Shown here: positions 21,601 through 31,860 of the stretch, one piece after another
Layout of the letters: each line of letters begins with the position of its first letter
Position numbering within the stretch: position 1 is the first letter of the stretch
Source: Heligmosomoides polygyrus polygyrus
Taxonomy: Eukaryota > Nematoda > Chromadorea > Rhabditida > Heligmosomidae
DNA length: 64,000 nucleotides
Assembly (NCBI GenBank): GCA_947396885.1
Contig: OX377202.1
Coordinates: 27,581,407 to 27,645,406, forward strand
Direction: 5' to 3'
Translations under genes and position numbers: made by a program
Notes under the pieces: generated by a model
What the model was told of the DNA's origin: nothing
Databases searched by the model: none
The model's input: the letters and a program-made list of their open reading frames with translations, nothing else

Positions 21601-21755
21601 TGGTCTGGTTACTCACATGTTTCTGGCCAGGGATACAGGAGAGCCGCCCATACACGACAAAGCGTCGAGTACTGCGTGACCGTTTGTGCCGTTAGCCATC
21701 ACAAAGTGATGTTCACCCCTTCACCGCGATGAGGTGGCACATGAAGGGGATACAT
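18625..21755 (-). pseudogene. LINE family B, nearly complete
   Basis: A minus-strand non-LTR element with endonuclease and RT. The 5' leader (21755-21660) matches 42460-42560. The ORF opens with MAQTTKPATQSS near 21593. The endonuclease runs 21430-20650 (VCTYNCRSIAS, ALQETKGR, VVVGDFNAIVG, SEIDHVLTN, GSDHRLVCAKL, so the Glu, Asp/Asn and His residues are present). The linker and RT span 20540-18670 (RRMKPGTAPGPDGFFADLLR, YRPISLLSVVYKIFTKIL, PVEQAGFRKDFS, PIGKGVRQETR). The RT catalytic box reads FAHD (about 19420) instead of FADD. The C-terminus is readable through KYRWAGHLLRRKDDRW and DRAVWKSCDPR. About five frameshifts separate the pieces. The 3' end has a short AGTAAGTAAGTA tail near 18622-18633. 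It is inactive because of the His in the active site and the frame breaks. Confidence 0.9.
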
Positions 21756-21759
21756 GCAG

Positions 21760-22930
21760 GTGGTGTTCGCTAAATCAAACGGAAGACAAGACGAAAGTTG
21801 TTTTAGACTACAGGTACGAAAGATATCAAGCCGAGGTTTGAGTAGTCAAATGTGCTTTACATGGTCATCAATCATGTAGAGCACATGTAATTTTTGCCGT
21901 ACATTTGGCATGAGCAATAAATTCGTTTGACCTTCATCGCTTGCCCTTTCCTAGTGCTTAATAATTGCTATGCCATCACACCAGAAAATCTGGCTTATCT
22001 TGGATGTAGAATTATAGAAAAAAGTAAGGTGATATAGTGACTTTAATTGTAAATGATGAAACAAAAAGAGTTCGTTTGGTTTTCGTTCCATGCGAGCTCT
22101 CACACGAAAACCAGACAGACAATGTATACTTCTTCCTGTAGTAATTGGTAAGCAAGGGGAAGGAAGATAGAAATGGAGTTGCTACAAACTAACCTGAGCT
22201 CGTGTTGATCTTGGACGTGACCAATAACAATTAAACATGAAGAAGTATACATTTGATATATTTTGAAATGAGTTCTATAGAGAAAAAACTGGTTCAACGA
22301 GAGTATTCACCATCGAGAAGGAACGGGGATTGATAAGATGGGAAACCAGGAGCCGGTTGGTTGAGATGGTAAGGAACAACTTATCATCCAAAGAGAAGGC
22401 AGACCTCCAGATCGTGCCACCAAACACCTGCAGTGCACCACCACGAGTCACAGCTATTACTAACCATAAGTTAGAAAATATGTTGTGAATAAACCCCTGT
22501 TGCTGGATTTACAAAGGGATCAAAAAGGTAACAAAACAGTGAAAAATACTGAACCCGGGATGCTTTTACCCCTTAATCACAGACGTGTACTGTTTTTAAT
22601 ATGCATAGTGTTGGAGAAGTCTCTACATGGCGACAGTTTTTAATTGGAAGTCGGTTAGGCTGACTCAGTTCCCGTGGAAGCAGCATTGAATGGAAGCGTA
22701 ATATGGCTACTCCTAGGCATGATAGACATTAAGACGGACTCCTTGGTGCTTCCTAATTCTAGGCTGGTGATTTCGTTATACGTTTGGAATCACGCCATAG
22801 CATACTGATGGCCTAACTGACATCTGCACTGTTCTACTACAATGAAATTATTTTCTTAAAACATGATTAGTTCAAATTGAACTATAATTATTTTGTCCAC
22901 GTCCGACTTTCCATAAATTTGGCATTGATA
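21760..22930. other. Non-coding interval with a weak inverted repeat
   Basis: No gene recognised. Between about 22122 and 22255 an imperfect inverted repeat has matching ends (AATGTATACTTCTTC and its complement), possibly a small MITE of about 130 bp. I see no target-site duplication. Confidence 0.4.
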
Positions 22931-22993
22931 GCATTGATGATATGAAGTTGACTGCAGCTGTTGACCAAGACTGGTATCGACCTTTATTCTGGC

Positions 22994-23026
22994 TAACGTT
23001 TCGGCGATGTCGCCTTCGTCAGAGCC
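22994..23026 (-). ncRNA. Hammerhead-ribozyme-like core
   Basis: On the minus strand the order is GGCT, CTGACGA (23022-23016), a short hairpin GGCG-ACAT-CGCC, then GAAAC (23002-22998), then GTTAGCC. CUGANGA, stem II and GAAA are the conserved parts of a hammerhead. AGGCT before and AGCC after can pair as a short stem I. A normal stem III is not evident, so activity is doubtful. The decayed sister copy is at 4972-4997. Confidence 0.45.
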
Positions 23027-23188
23027 TGGAAGAGTCGAAGTAACATTTGGAAACTATTCGCCCAAACACCATTTCATCTTACAGAAACTAATTCCTAAGG
23101 AAACAAGGAGACAAGCGATGTAGTAGAAACCAGCAACGCTAACCTTTACGGTGGAGGTCGAGATGATCCACCCTTAGCTGGAGGTGGG

Positions 23189-23599
23189 CTAACTCATGTG
23201 GGTGGGCGAGCTTATATTTACGGACCACCTGCCCAGAGGACCCCCTTGAGCACGACCACGTAGGTCAAACCCGCAGAGGTCGACGAAGGGCGCCAGTTTT
23301 TGCGTCACCGTGATGCACTCCTTTCGGTTGATTTTTGGATTTTGGGCAGCGATCCAAAACGCTTCGAGCGTTCTGCGTGCCGAGATGTTACGCTCGCGCG
23401 CCAAGATCGTCACAACCTCCTCAACCATTGCGCCACCATGGCTGCGGACCTTGTGCTCCCCCAAAGGGGTCGACACATTGGACTTCCTTAGGCAGTCCAA
23501 GTGCTCCTTTACCCTTGTACAAAGGGGTCTGCCCGTTTCCCCTATATACCCCTCTCCACATTGACTGCATGTAATGAGATACACCACCCCCGATGTCAC
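23189..23599 (-). CDS. GIY-YIG endonuclease domain of Penelope-like element
   Basis: An open frame of about 136 codons, a fragment without its own start. It opens TSGVVYLITCSQCGEGYIGE, giving the GIY-YIG pair as VVY and YIG, followed by TGRPLCTRVKEHL with the conserved Arg. Further along, ISARRTLEAFWIAAQNPKIN matches the region of the family's conserved Glu. CxxC (TCSQC) sits between the two signature halves, typical of the Penelope type. The domain makes the target-site nick during retrotransposition. A frameshift just upstream (near 23600) separates it from the linker. Confidence 0.85.
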   Translation of the reverse strand: MTSGVVYLITCSQCGEGYIGETGRPLCTRVKEHLDCLRKSNVSTPLGEHKVRSHGGAMVEEVVTILARERNISARRTLEAFWIAAQNPKINRKECITVTQKLAPFVDLCGFDLRGRAQGGPLGRWSVNISSPTHMS

Positions 23600-23794
23600 G
23601 CAGTCTCATTCGCTTCCAAAGGGCAGATAACACAGGTATAATTATTTTTCTCATTTTACGATGATTCACTGGTTCGGGCCACTCGCACTTGGGCTTCTGG
23701 TTGGCTGCAAAGCACCGGGGAAGAAAATGGAAGAATACGAGATTGCAGTGCATGCTGATATTATGGTGTTGATCTGCCTACGATAACAGAATTT

Positions 23795-23872
23795 GTGCAA
23801 GTTTGCTTTGTTGTTATTACCCTGTTTTATGAGCGCACATAAGGTGCAGTTTCAAATAAATAAGTAAATAAT
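23795..23872 (+). repeat. LINE 3' end with AAAT-type tail
   Basis: Positions 23817-23872 (CTGTTTTATGAGCGCAC, then AAGGTGCA, then AAATAAATAAGTAAATAA) match the minus-strand repeat that ends at 24719. Two copies share the same 3' end and a tail of the same kind, as expected of LINE insertions. Confidence 0.65.
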
Positions 23873-24718
23873 CACAGCATTTCTATATCGATTCACTTAT
23901 TTGAATACTAGTCTAGATCGTATTTATTCTGAACAAAACTGATTTTATGCAACATTAAACGAGAATTGAGCCACTCTCAGATTTTGATAGGAGATTTAGC
24001 ATTTGCTGGAGTTTCAGCGTAGACCGTTTTTTGACATCAGCTAGCAAATTGGTATTAAAACGAGAAATTATCTTAACCATAACATAAAAGTATTAAATTT
24101 TTTGATTGACATTAGTATTTGTCCGATTGTTGAAGATCTACTCCATGTCGAAGTAAACTTATTATAGTTGCACCTGTTGTTTGTAGTATGATGCAGATGC
24201 TGTCATGGGTAATATCTAGGCTTAAGACGTTATAAACGTTGATAAGTGTGCTGTAAATATCATTAGTGCTACTGTTAGGTACAAATAAAATGTCTTCCAT
24301 ATTTAATTATTCGAACAACGGAATGGAATAATTAGGTAGAAATTAGGAAGAGTCATGGCATGTTGGTTTGGCGGTAGGAAACAATTTAAACACCCAATAA
24401 ACTGCTCCACATCAAACTAAAAACTGCATGTTGAGGTCTGCCGCATATAGCTCGAGACAAGTCCAGATTCTCACATAGCCCTCGATCCCTACGCGTTCTG
24501 TTAATTGGCATTAGAATTGTCTACGAAGAATGTTACAGTAATTCGCCCATCGGCTGTCCACTGCATTCTATGGGCCAAAATCCCACTCAACATACCTAGC
24601 AGCAATAGAATGCGCCTTCTGAATCAGCGCGGCTGCAGAATGCATGCTCTGATTCACAATTTCGGCAAAATTCTTTGTCACCTTAGTGTAAAGTAGGCAC
24701 CACTCCTTTAAGAACAAA

Positions 24719-24990
24719 ATTTATTTATTTATTTATTTATTTATTGCACCTTAAGTGCGCTCATAAAACAGAGTAAAATATCAAAGTTACGCACGCACTC
24801 TGGTTTTAGGAGGATTAAGGAAGATTTTTAAAAGTGAAGCTTTCATGCTGGGGCGTGCAATGAGAACGATAGAAAGGGTTCACATCGCAGAATTTGGTAA
24901 ACTTGGTTGCAAGTCATCTTTTGAAATTCAAAAGGTCTGTGTTACACCTATAATTAGATAGATATGATTCTCATAAACGCATTCGCTTTA
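24719..24990 (-). repeat. LINE 3' end with (AAAT)n tail
   Basis: A (TTTA)n tract at 24719-24745 is the tail of a minus-strand copy whose 3' end, TGTTTTATGAGCGCAC, repeats 23819-23834. Inside, the minus strand reads DVNPFYRSHCTPQHESFTF near 24890-24830, which looks like decayed coding sequence. The full extent is uncertain. Confidence 0.55.
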
Positions 24991-25041
24991 AAGTCAGTCG
25001 AATTTTGGTCCATTTGTAAACAAACGCATTGACAAATATAG

Positions 25042-25074
25042 ATTCTGCATACGCAAATGCTGCGTATGCAGAAT
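25042..25074. repeat. 14-bp perfect hairpin
   Basis: The arms ATTCTGCATACGCA (25042-25055) and complement (25061-25074) have a 5-nt loop. The rest of 24991-25830 shows no gene. A 12-nt G run is at 25317-25328. Confidence 0.85.
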
Positions 25075-25835
25075 ATTTAGTAGGTTATAAAGAAGGAAAT
25101 CACTCTAGCTCAAATGGACAATAGCAAACAGGAAAGAGGACCTTTATAGGCAGGAAATTACAGCGCTTTTATATGTCAGGGCATCATCCACTTAGGACGA
25201 TTCAATTCAAAGAGAAGTTGAAGGTTTTAAGATGATCGCAGGTACAGCCCAACCCAGGGAATGGCGGACCTACCAAGCGTCTCAGATCGAAAATAGGCGG
25301 ATTCAAGCGGGTTCTTGGGGGGGGGGGGAGGGGTGTTCCCAACGAAGGGCGGAGCATGTTCGTGTAGTCAATTAGAAGACGTGACGTGGTGTGATGACAA
25401 TGGGGTACACTTACGATCGACGGGTTTTTGACCACAAGGGCGGGCGCACGCTTATCTCGCCGATTAAAATTGGAGTGCGACCTTTTAGTGAGAAGTTTAG
25501 TGCGTTGGGTAGGTCGAAAAAGTGTCGGGTTGAAGATGCCGCATTCAAACTGAGATATCACTGCATAAATGTCAGTTTCTCAGTTCTAGAAAAGACTGTC
25601 TGAATTTACATAGCTGTTCTTATAAACCGCTTAGAATTGTAAGGGCTGAGCAAACACACTGGCGAAAAATTTCTAGACGTAAACAGTTAAACAGCTAGAT
25701 CTCACGAACTATTGGAACACAGCTTTGACATTCTCTTGTGGCATTTCTTCTGTCCGAAAAATAACGCTGTAGAAGTTGAATAATGTGAAATTTACGCACA
25801 AACAGACACCGGAAGTGACCTATCCGAGAAAGGAA

Positions 25836-26382
25836 GTGTGGAGCAGGCGGTTAGGGGAAGGATAAATGCAGCATGGCTCAAGTGGAGGGAGTCCACAGGG
25901 ATCCTCTGCGACCGTAGATGCTCCAGGACGCTCAAAGGCAAGCTCTATAGAACAGTTGTGAGACCTGCCCTCCTCTACGGCAGTGAGCGCTGGGCCCTGG
26001 GTAAGGCGCAGGAGCGGCAACTGCACGCGGCGGAGATGAGGATGCTGAGGTGGGCATGTGGATGGACCCGTCGGGACAGGGTGCGAAACGAGGATGTTAG
26101 AACAGTGGTGAAGACATCCCCTATCCAGTTGAAGATGAAGGAACAGCGCCTGAGGTGGTACGGGCACATCCTTAGAAGACCAGAGGATCACCCCATGAGG
26201 TTCGCCATAATTTTTCATAATAGGCACCCGGAAAGCGTCCGAGAGGAACACAAAAGAAAAGGTGGAACGACTTCATCAAGAGAGATCTCGCCGAAGTCGG
26301 CGCCACGCCAGAAGACGCCCTTGATAAGAAGAGGTGGCGACAGATCACAAGAACAGCGGACCCTGTGACTGCGCGGGCCTAA
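25836..26382 (+). pseudogene. LINE family C, 5'-truncated C-terminus
   Basis: The C-terminal part of an RT polyprotein of a third LINE family, related to RTE. RGRINAAWLKWRESTGILCD, YRTVVRPALLYGSERWAL, EMRMLRWACGWTRRDRVRN and KEQRLRWYGHILRRPEDHPM are in one frame. One frameshift near 26220 moves the reading to APGKRPRGTQKKRWNDFIKR and DALDKKRWRQITRTADPVT, with the stop at 26380-26382. RT catalytic residues are absent because of 5' truncation, the usual outcome of incomplete target-primed reverse transcription. Confidence 0.88.
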
Positions 26383-27472
26383 ACGCTCAGGAGAAGATAG
26401 ACGTCTCGGCTCCAAATTCTACAGCTTATAAATAAATTATTTTAACGGTGATTTTTTTGGAGTTGACATTCTTTTCGATAGGAACTCTTTATTTACCTGA
26501 GCAGGACGCCATTATAGCAAGTTCTCAAACTTCGTCCTCAGAATCTTAACCGCATTCTCATTGTCAGAACTTGGTTGCTTACTGGGTTCTATTGTGACGG
26601 ATGAAAATGCAGATATGTATAATAATAAAAGGATATGTTTAAAAAAATAAAGGTCCCTTGATACCAAAACGATTCTATGAAAGTGTTCCGGAACTATTGC
26701 AATAGTTACAAGAACACAGTTCTTGTCCGAATTTTTCTCACTATCAGTACCTTCTATCCCGATGTGCATGTCCAGGGCTTTGCAAAACATGCACAATTTT
26801 TTTAAACAAATGTTTTCTAGAAAGGAAAGGTTTCAGGCGTTGCTGCTGTCACCCTGTTTGCCAGATCAGACTAGACTAATGCTATGTGAACTTCTTTATT
26901 TTCGTTAGGAGATGGCTCAATGGGGTAGCTTCGGTACATCAAAGCCTGAGCTACATTAGTGGAGCGTCATACGGGCTTTGTTCATGCCTGTCACTCAGGA
27001 AGTTCGTCTGCTCTGAGCAAGGCCTTCCATCTCTTAAGCTATTTACCTCTAACTCAAAACGGTTATTTTCAAAGAACTTCACGGATGAGTCTTGAATAAC
27101 TTCTTCAGAACGTAAACTCTAGATAAAAGTTTAATCCTGAGAAAAGGTTTCCGCCACACAATCCATGAAGATCTACGACACGAACACTGGGCTCTTCGCT
27201 GTCTCGAATTGTTATCTAAACTCGATAACTTTAAAAAGACATTTTATGCACTTTACACGTGTTTAAAACCATGTGATTTCTACGCAATAAGGTCTTCAAT
27301 CCGGCCGTTGAGTAACAAACATAGTTAGTTGATGGGAGCACTTAGAACTGAAAACGATGGAAACTTTATACGCAATCTAACACATTGTACGTTACCAAGG
27401 AGAATCCTCGACTCCTGGAAGTAGCCGGCCTAATCCGGTGACATGTAAACTAGCGATATGCGACTGACGTAG
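26383..27472. other. Unannotated; one tRNA-like A box
   Basis: I see no gene. TGGCTCAATGGGGTAG at 26912-26927 looks like a tRNA A box and may be a SINE relic; no B box is clear. A minus-strand open frame at 26796-26512 (95 codons) has no visible domain. Confidence 0.4.
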
Positions 27473-27709
27473 ACAAGATTCTTCTGGTTGTTCATCCCTT
27501 AAAACCTAAGGCATCGCACCTATTTTCGTGGCGCCTAATCGCTTCAAGGAATAGCCCACGTTCTAGCGCTAATCTGGTCAATACTTCCATTCAAGGAGAA
27601 GGGGTTGCTGTTAATGCAGCACCCTCTGCAGAGTTTGTGGCCGTGACACATGCGACTAGCCGAGTCAACGCAGGCATTGAGGCGATCATTTCGACGCGAT
27701 TTACTAAGG
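27473..27709 (+). CDS. Candidate host exon
   Basis: An open stretch of 78 codons without a Met start. It reads protein-like (KILLVVHPLKPKASHLFSW; NTSIQGEGVAVNAAPSAEF). Candidate borders are GTAG before 27473 and GTTCAG after 27709; both are weak. Phase is compatible with the exon candidate at 30282 (one base left over joins two). It is followed by a 25-bp tandem duplication (about 27704-27753). I do not recognise the protein. It may instead belong to an unrecognised transposon. Confidence 0.22.
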
Positions 27710-27753
27710 GTTCAGACATCTCGGTGGACTAAGGGTTCAGACACCTCGGTGGG
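27704..27753. repeat. 25-bp tandem duplication
   Basis: ACTAAGGGTTCAGACATCTC followed by GGTGG is repeated once, with a single difference (ACATCTC against ACACCTC). A B-box-like GGGGGTTCAAATAGG follows. Confidence 0.85.
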
Positions 27754-28029
27754 GGTTCAAATAGGCTATCTCCCAAGAGCAGAGCAAAGGTCTCCAAAGG
27801 TAAGGGCCATTCACCACGGGTCCTTGTATGATTGTGATTCATACGGGGGTCAACGATCTCTACTGGCGTAGGTGCTCTAAATAGTAACGGTTAGACAACC
27901 AGATGAGCTGCAGAAAGGCTTCAGAGGTGAAATCGTAGTGAAAATGATAAAAATTGGAGGTCAACTTTTCCCCATCTGGAGTTTTAAATAGCTTTGATGA
28001 TTTAGAATCGCGGCTAGTGCCGTCGAATG

Positions 28030-28190
28030 AGAGGCCGATGTTCGCCAGCACCGCGAGTGTAGGTTTGAGAGGTCGTGTACCGCCTAGACTAACCACGCCT
28101 TCCACCCTTCCGGGTCTCGTGAGATCGCACCAAACTTGTCTGGGAAGGACGGAACGCTGAACTGTCCAACAACTTTCCAACCCTCTCATC
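28030..28190 (+). repeat. SINE family S, internal fragment
   Basis: This matches the middle of the SINE at 36088: AACCACGCCTTCCACCCTTC, CGGGTCTCGTGA and AAACTTGTCTGGGAAGGA. Both ends are lost. Confidence 0.65.
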
Positions 28191-28504
28191 TGTGAGCCAC
28201 TGCATTCATGGCTCCATTCATATCAGATGTTGTGCTCTTACTGCCATACCCACGAGTTTAGTATTGATCTCCGTTATTTTTTGAAGATCAGAAGAACCAT
28301 CCACCTAATTTCGTACTCATCAGCAACAACACGTCAACTTAGGTGTCTTACCGCACGTCAGTACAGAGACCGTATACTCGTTCAAGTTGTCTCTACGACA
28401 TTATGTTGGAGTTGAATGCGCAACGTATTCCGCAGAGAAATTGATTAAAGAGAAATTTCGTCCTTCTTCCTTTTTGATTTTAAATGCAGCGTTAGATTTC
28501 AAAG
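28191..28504. other. Unannotated interval
   Basis: Nothing recognised here. Confidence 0.5.
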
Positions 28505-29260
28505 GCGTATGAGTACGCGCCCGTCGTCCACATTTGGGATAGGTATTACGAAAACGCCACTCTCCGCATTGCTAAAACCATCCCAAGAATTCCACGCGGG
28601 AAGAGTCCGTTCCTCTTCCTGCTGACGCGTCTCTATATAGTGAACCACCTTAAGGAAGGACCACTCACAACGATCACCTTCGTGGACGACATAGTTCTAA
28701 AAGTCGATATACAGGAGGGGAAGGACAAGGTGCAGCTGTGGCAGTGAGCTTTTGCAAACAAGAGACTGAGCGTGAAGAAGACAAAGTTTGTCAACTCTGA
28801 GCAGAGATGCGCTGAATCCATCCTAGACTACCAAAGCGAAGCAATCGAGAAGGTAAAGAAATTCCGCTACCTCGGAAGTGACAAGCCTGGCTGAAGTGAA
28901 GGGAGTCCACAGGAACCCTCCGCGACAGCAGATGCTCCAGGACACTCAAAGAGAAGAGCTATAGAACAGTATGAGGTCTGCCCTCCTCTATGAAGGTAGC
29001 GAGCAGCGCCTGATGTGGTACGGACACGTCGTCAGAGGACCAGAGAGTCACTCCATAAGGTTTGTTTTAGATTACGAGGCACCCAGAAAGCGACCTAGAG
29101 GAGTCAGGAGGAAAATGAGGAAGGAAGGACGTCATCAAGAGAGATCTCGCCTCAGCAAATGACGTCCTTGATAGGACGAGACGACGGATCACAAGAACAT
29201 CGAGCCTTGTGACTCCGTGGGACGGAACGCACAGGAGAACAAAAAGAAGAAAAAGAAGAA
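28505..29260 (+). pseudogene. LINE family C, truncated and internally deleted
   Basis: RT palm sequence is readable from about 28510 (EYAPVVHIWDRYYENATLRI). TTITFVDDIVLKVDIQ holds the catalytic pair as FVDD (about 28681-28692). NKRLSVKKTKFVNSEQR and EKVKKFRYLGS follow. The copy then jumps, with stops and a deletion, to EGSEQRLMWYGHVVRGPESH and APRKRPRGVRRK. It ends in a GAA-rich tail at about 29235-29262. A stop interrupts the palm after LWQ. Confidence 0.82.
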
Positions 29261-29262
29261 GA

Positions 29263-30281
29263 GTACTCACCTTCTTCGTCCCAGAAAATGCTCATAGCAA
29301 TTCAGGGAGCTTGGAGGAATCTATGCGAAACAAGACTGCATCTGATCTCCAGCTGAGATAGCAAATAATTGTCGCTGAATGACGAGTGCACCACACCCAA
29401 TGTTACTCGCTCTCCATGTCCAAAAACAAGCCTGGATGATTGTGGCAGGAAAAGCAATGAGACTGAGAGGGCGAAACCCACAAGCCTATGATGGGGTACA
29501 TCGAGTTGTGCTGTTTTCTGAATTTGGTTCACTTTAAATACATGCAAGTGGTCTCAATGCGTCGTCCATCCGCTTATCTATGTGAGACCCTCTTGTGGAC
29601 GACATGGAAGGCGAAATCAACACGAAGCTATTTCCAGGCCAAAAGCTCCATGAGATCTGACATTAAATGAGGTGACATGGACGTCAAAGAACACTGGGCA
29701 GGATCTTCTTAAGGACTTATTCAAGGAGTGAAAACAGCCGCACAGACCTCGATTAGTCTTCGTTCGTGGAAGATCCACCTCTTGCGGCATTCGCTAGGAC
29801 AAATCGAGATTATCGGCTGGGTTATGGCGTCTTACGAAGAGTCTGGAAACGATACGTAAAAATAGTCATATTGAGATTACGAGTTTATGTAATACCATTT
29901 CAAGTTGGATATACGAAATATGATGTGGGGGCACACGACAACCGGCACCTCCTCCGACTGCACTGCACTCGTCCCCGTTCGAAATAGAACCATTTAAACA
30001 GTTCTATTCTTCAGTGTTTGTTCTTCATCCGTTTTTCCCTCTTCCGACAATTTTTTGGCAAAAAGAACCTTATCCGTTATTCGGGTTTCGAAGTTTTTGT
30101 CCACAGATGCGAAGGTTGTGCCGTACTAGACTGTCGCCGTACGTATTTTTGCAATGATTAGTTGGTTGTTATTAGACTTTCTCATGATTACAGCAGTCAA
30201 TTATGGACCATCAATGCTTACAACAAACCAAGCTTGTCTATTTGCGCCTTCATGTGTGCTACTTTTTTTGGGGTGTGGCAG
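29263..30281. other. Unannotated interval
   Basis: Nothing recognised. Open frames at 29302-29547 (minus) and 29766-29987 (plus) show no known motif. Confidence 0.45.
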
Positions 30282-30394
30282 TTGGTTACGTCGATGTGCA
30301 CCCAGAACCCTTCTCTACGCCCATGGATTACGCGTTCAACGAAGAAGAAGTGATTATTGCTTGCCAGGGAGAAGATTGTTCCTCACTGGCTTTT
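30282..30394 (+). CDS. Candidate host exon
   Basis: The segment follows GTGGCAG and precedes GTAAGA, both good splice-site matches. It reads GYVDVHPEPFSTPMDYAFNE, then EEVIIACQGEDCSSLAF, with an acidic, protein-like composition. It begins with two bases of a split codon and ends on a codon boundary, in phase with the candidate starting at 31720. I cannot name the protein. Confidence 0.3.
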
Positions 30395-30589
30395 GTAAGA
30401 TGCTGCTGCTTGACCCGCGCTTGAGTTTTACATGTTTTATAGTTTTGTACCATAGTTGTTACTAATAGTGAAGAACAAGAAGACAGTGTGGCGCAGATAT
30501 GCAATGTTAAAAAATTAGCACATATGAAGGCGCAAATAAACAGCCTTGGTTTGAAGTAAGCATTGATGGTTTAAAATTGGCTCCTGTTA

Positions 30590-30735
30590 TCATGAGAAAG
30601 CGTAATAGATATGTGCAAAAACGAGAACTGCAGAACTAATATGTGCAAAAATGTCGGGACTACGCGGACGTGAACTAAAAGCCCTCCGGTGTACTCCTAT
30701 GGGACGGCCCTCCCACCGACTGCGCCACCGAGGAA
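30590..30735 (-). repeat. tRNA-derived SINE-like repeat
   Basis: On the minus strand TGGCGCAGTCGG (30727-30716) is a clear A-box match. A degenerate B-box region follows about 40 nt later. The body downstream has two copies of TTTTTGCACATAT. It differs from family S in the body. Confidence 0.45.
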
Positions 30736-30960
30736 CATCCCCTGCGGTGTCATAGGGGTTGTTGAGTGTTGCACATACGTTTTCACACCTCTTTTTCAAG
30801 TCTTTAAGAAAGTGCTAGCAAAAACTACCTGCAATTCTGGATTCCGCTCACACGGCCCTACATCCTGTCAAAATAGCATCACAAAGCCCACCTTGAGTTG
30901 GGAGCCTTTCCTTGTGAGTGCTAGCCTACGACCAAGTAGGTTGAGACTAGACTCAGCGTA

Positions 30961-31310
30961 ATGGAAACGAAATGTAATGCCTTGCACGGCTAGTGTGTTA
31001 CGCGTCTAGACCGTACTCGTAACGACGGAATAAGTCTGGTGTCGCTCCAATTGTTGACAAGTTACGTGAAGCACGCCTTCGGTGGTACGGCGACGTTCTT
31101 CACGCTAGTGGTGTCACCGTTCGGAAGATTGGCCTCAACTTAGATGTGCCCGAAAAGCGGCCTAAAGAGCGGCCGAAGCAGCATCCACTTGATACCTGAA
31201 GGTTTCTGATATTCACCCCGACCAAGCATTTGATCGCGAAAAGTAGCGGCCCCAGAAGAGCGGACCCCGCCTCGAAGCGGTACAAACGCTGTAGAAGAAG
31301 AGGAATTACA
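30961..31310 (+). pseudogene. RTE family A, C-terminal fragment
   Basis: A 5'-truncated plus-strand copy. In shifting frames it reads VTRLDRTRND, DKLREARLRWYGDV, RKIGLNLDVPEKRP, HPDQAFDREKWRP and the terminal Arg-rich end. The tail is GAA-like (GTAGAAGAAGAGGAA). It belongs with the GAA-tailed copies rather than the ATG-tailed ones. Confidence 0.85.
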
Positions 31311-31719
31311 TATCCTAAATAAAACGAAAAGGTGAATAAAATTTACAGAAGAAATAGAAACTGGCATTTGAATAGAAGAATAACAGAAGATTTGTTTAGC
31401 CGTCTTCTTCAAAAAATGTAAGCTTCGCTGTATCGCGTAGGCACTGAATTCGTAGCGGAAATCATTTCTAACTATAGCGCCGTTGCTGACCCTCTACCTT
31501 TACGTTCATAACACAACAGAAAAAAAAATTATTTAAATTCTGCAAAATACCATGTAGAACCGATAGTTTTACAACCTTGAATCTTCCCGCCATCGTTTAT
31601 TTCTTGCACTGTACGACTGCAAAGGAAGTTTTGATACCCTTACGTTCAGAAAACTACTTCGTTTCAAGCTCATATGAAATACACAAAATGACTGCCAAAA
31701 ACTGATTTTTCCGTAACAG

Positions 31720-31846
31720 CCCGATCTTTGGATTGTGCACCTAGGTGCTTGGTCAGGATGGGATTTTCTAAAGAACGGCAGTGCAAAACTGGCACGAGAA
31801 GCGATCGGAGGAAAGGAGGCCATGGCAGAGGCGGTCAGCCTTGCAG
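31720..31846 (+). CDS. Candidate host exon
   Basis: It follows a good acceptor (ATTTTTCCGTAACAG) and starts on a codon boundary: PDLWIVHLGAWSGWDFLKNG, then SAKLAREAIGGKEAMAEAVS and LAG. The frame stays open for 58 codons. The donor is uncertain: GTGGAT after 31846 or GTTAAA after 31860. It is in phase with the preceding candidate at 30282-30394. Product unknown. Confidence 0.3.
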
Positions 31847-31860
31847 GTGGATTACAGCGT

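Larger units (their letters stand above)
22940..23760 (-). mobile_element. Penelope-like element, 3' fragment
   Basis: A minus-strand fragment holding the C-terminal GIY-YIG nuclease of a Penelope-like retroelement and its 3' region. Upstream of the nuclease a frame-shifted CVICPLEANETA (about 23630) recalls the Cys-rich linker that precedes GIY-YIG in this class. RT sequence is absent, so the copy is 5'-truncated. About 160 bp 3' of the stop is a hammerhead-ribozyme-like core. Such ribozymes are known in the pseudo-LTRs of Penelope-like elements, which supports the assignment. Confidence 0.8.

Noticed and set aside
18613..21760. A target-site duplication for the family B LINE (GCAGGT on both sides)
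   Set aside because: Only six bases match and the 5' boundary is not fixed, so chance is likely.
24719..24745. The (TTTA)n tracts as independent microsatellites
   Set aside because: At 24719, 61840 and 63850 they end recognisable LINE 3' regions, so they are better read as retrotransposon tails.
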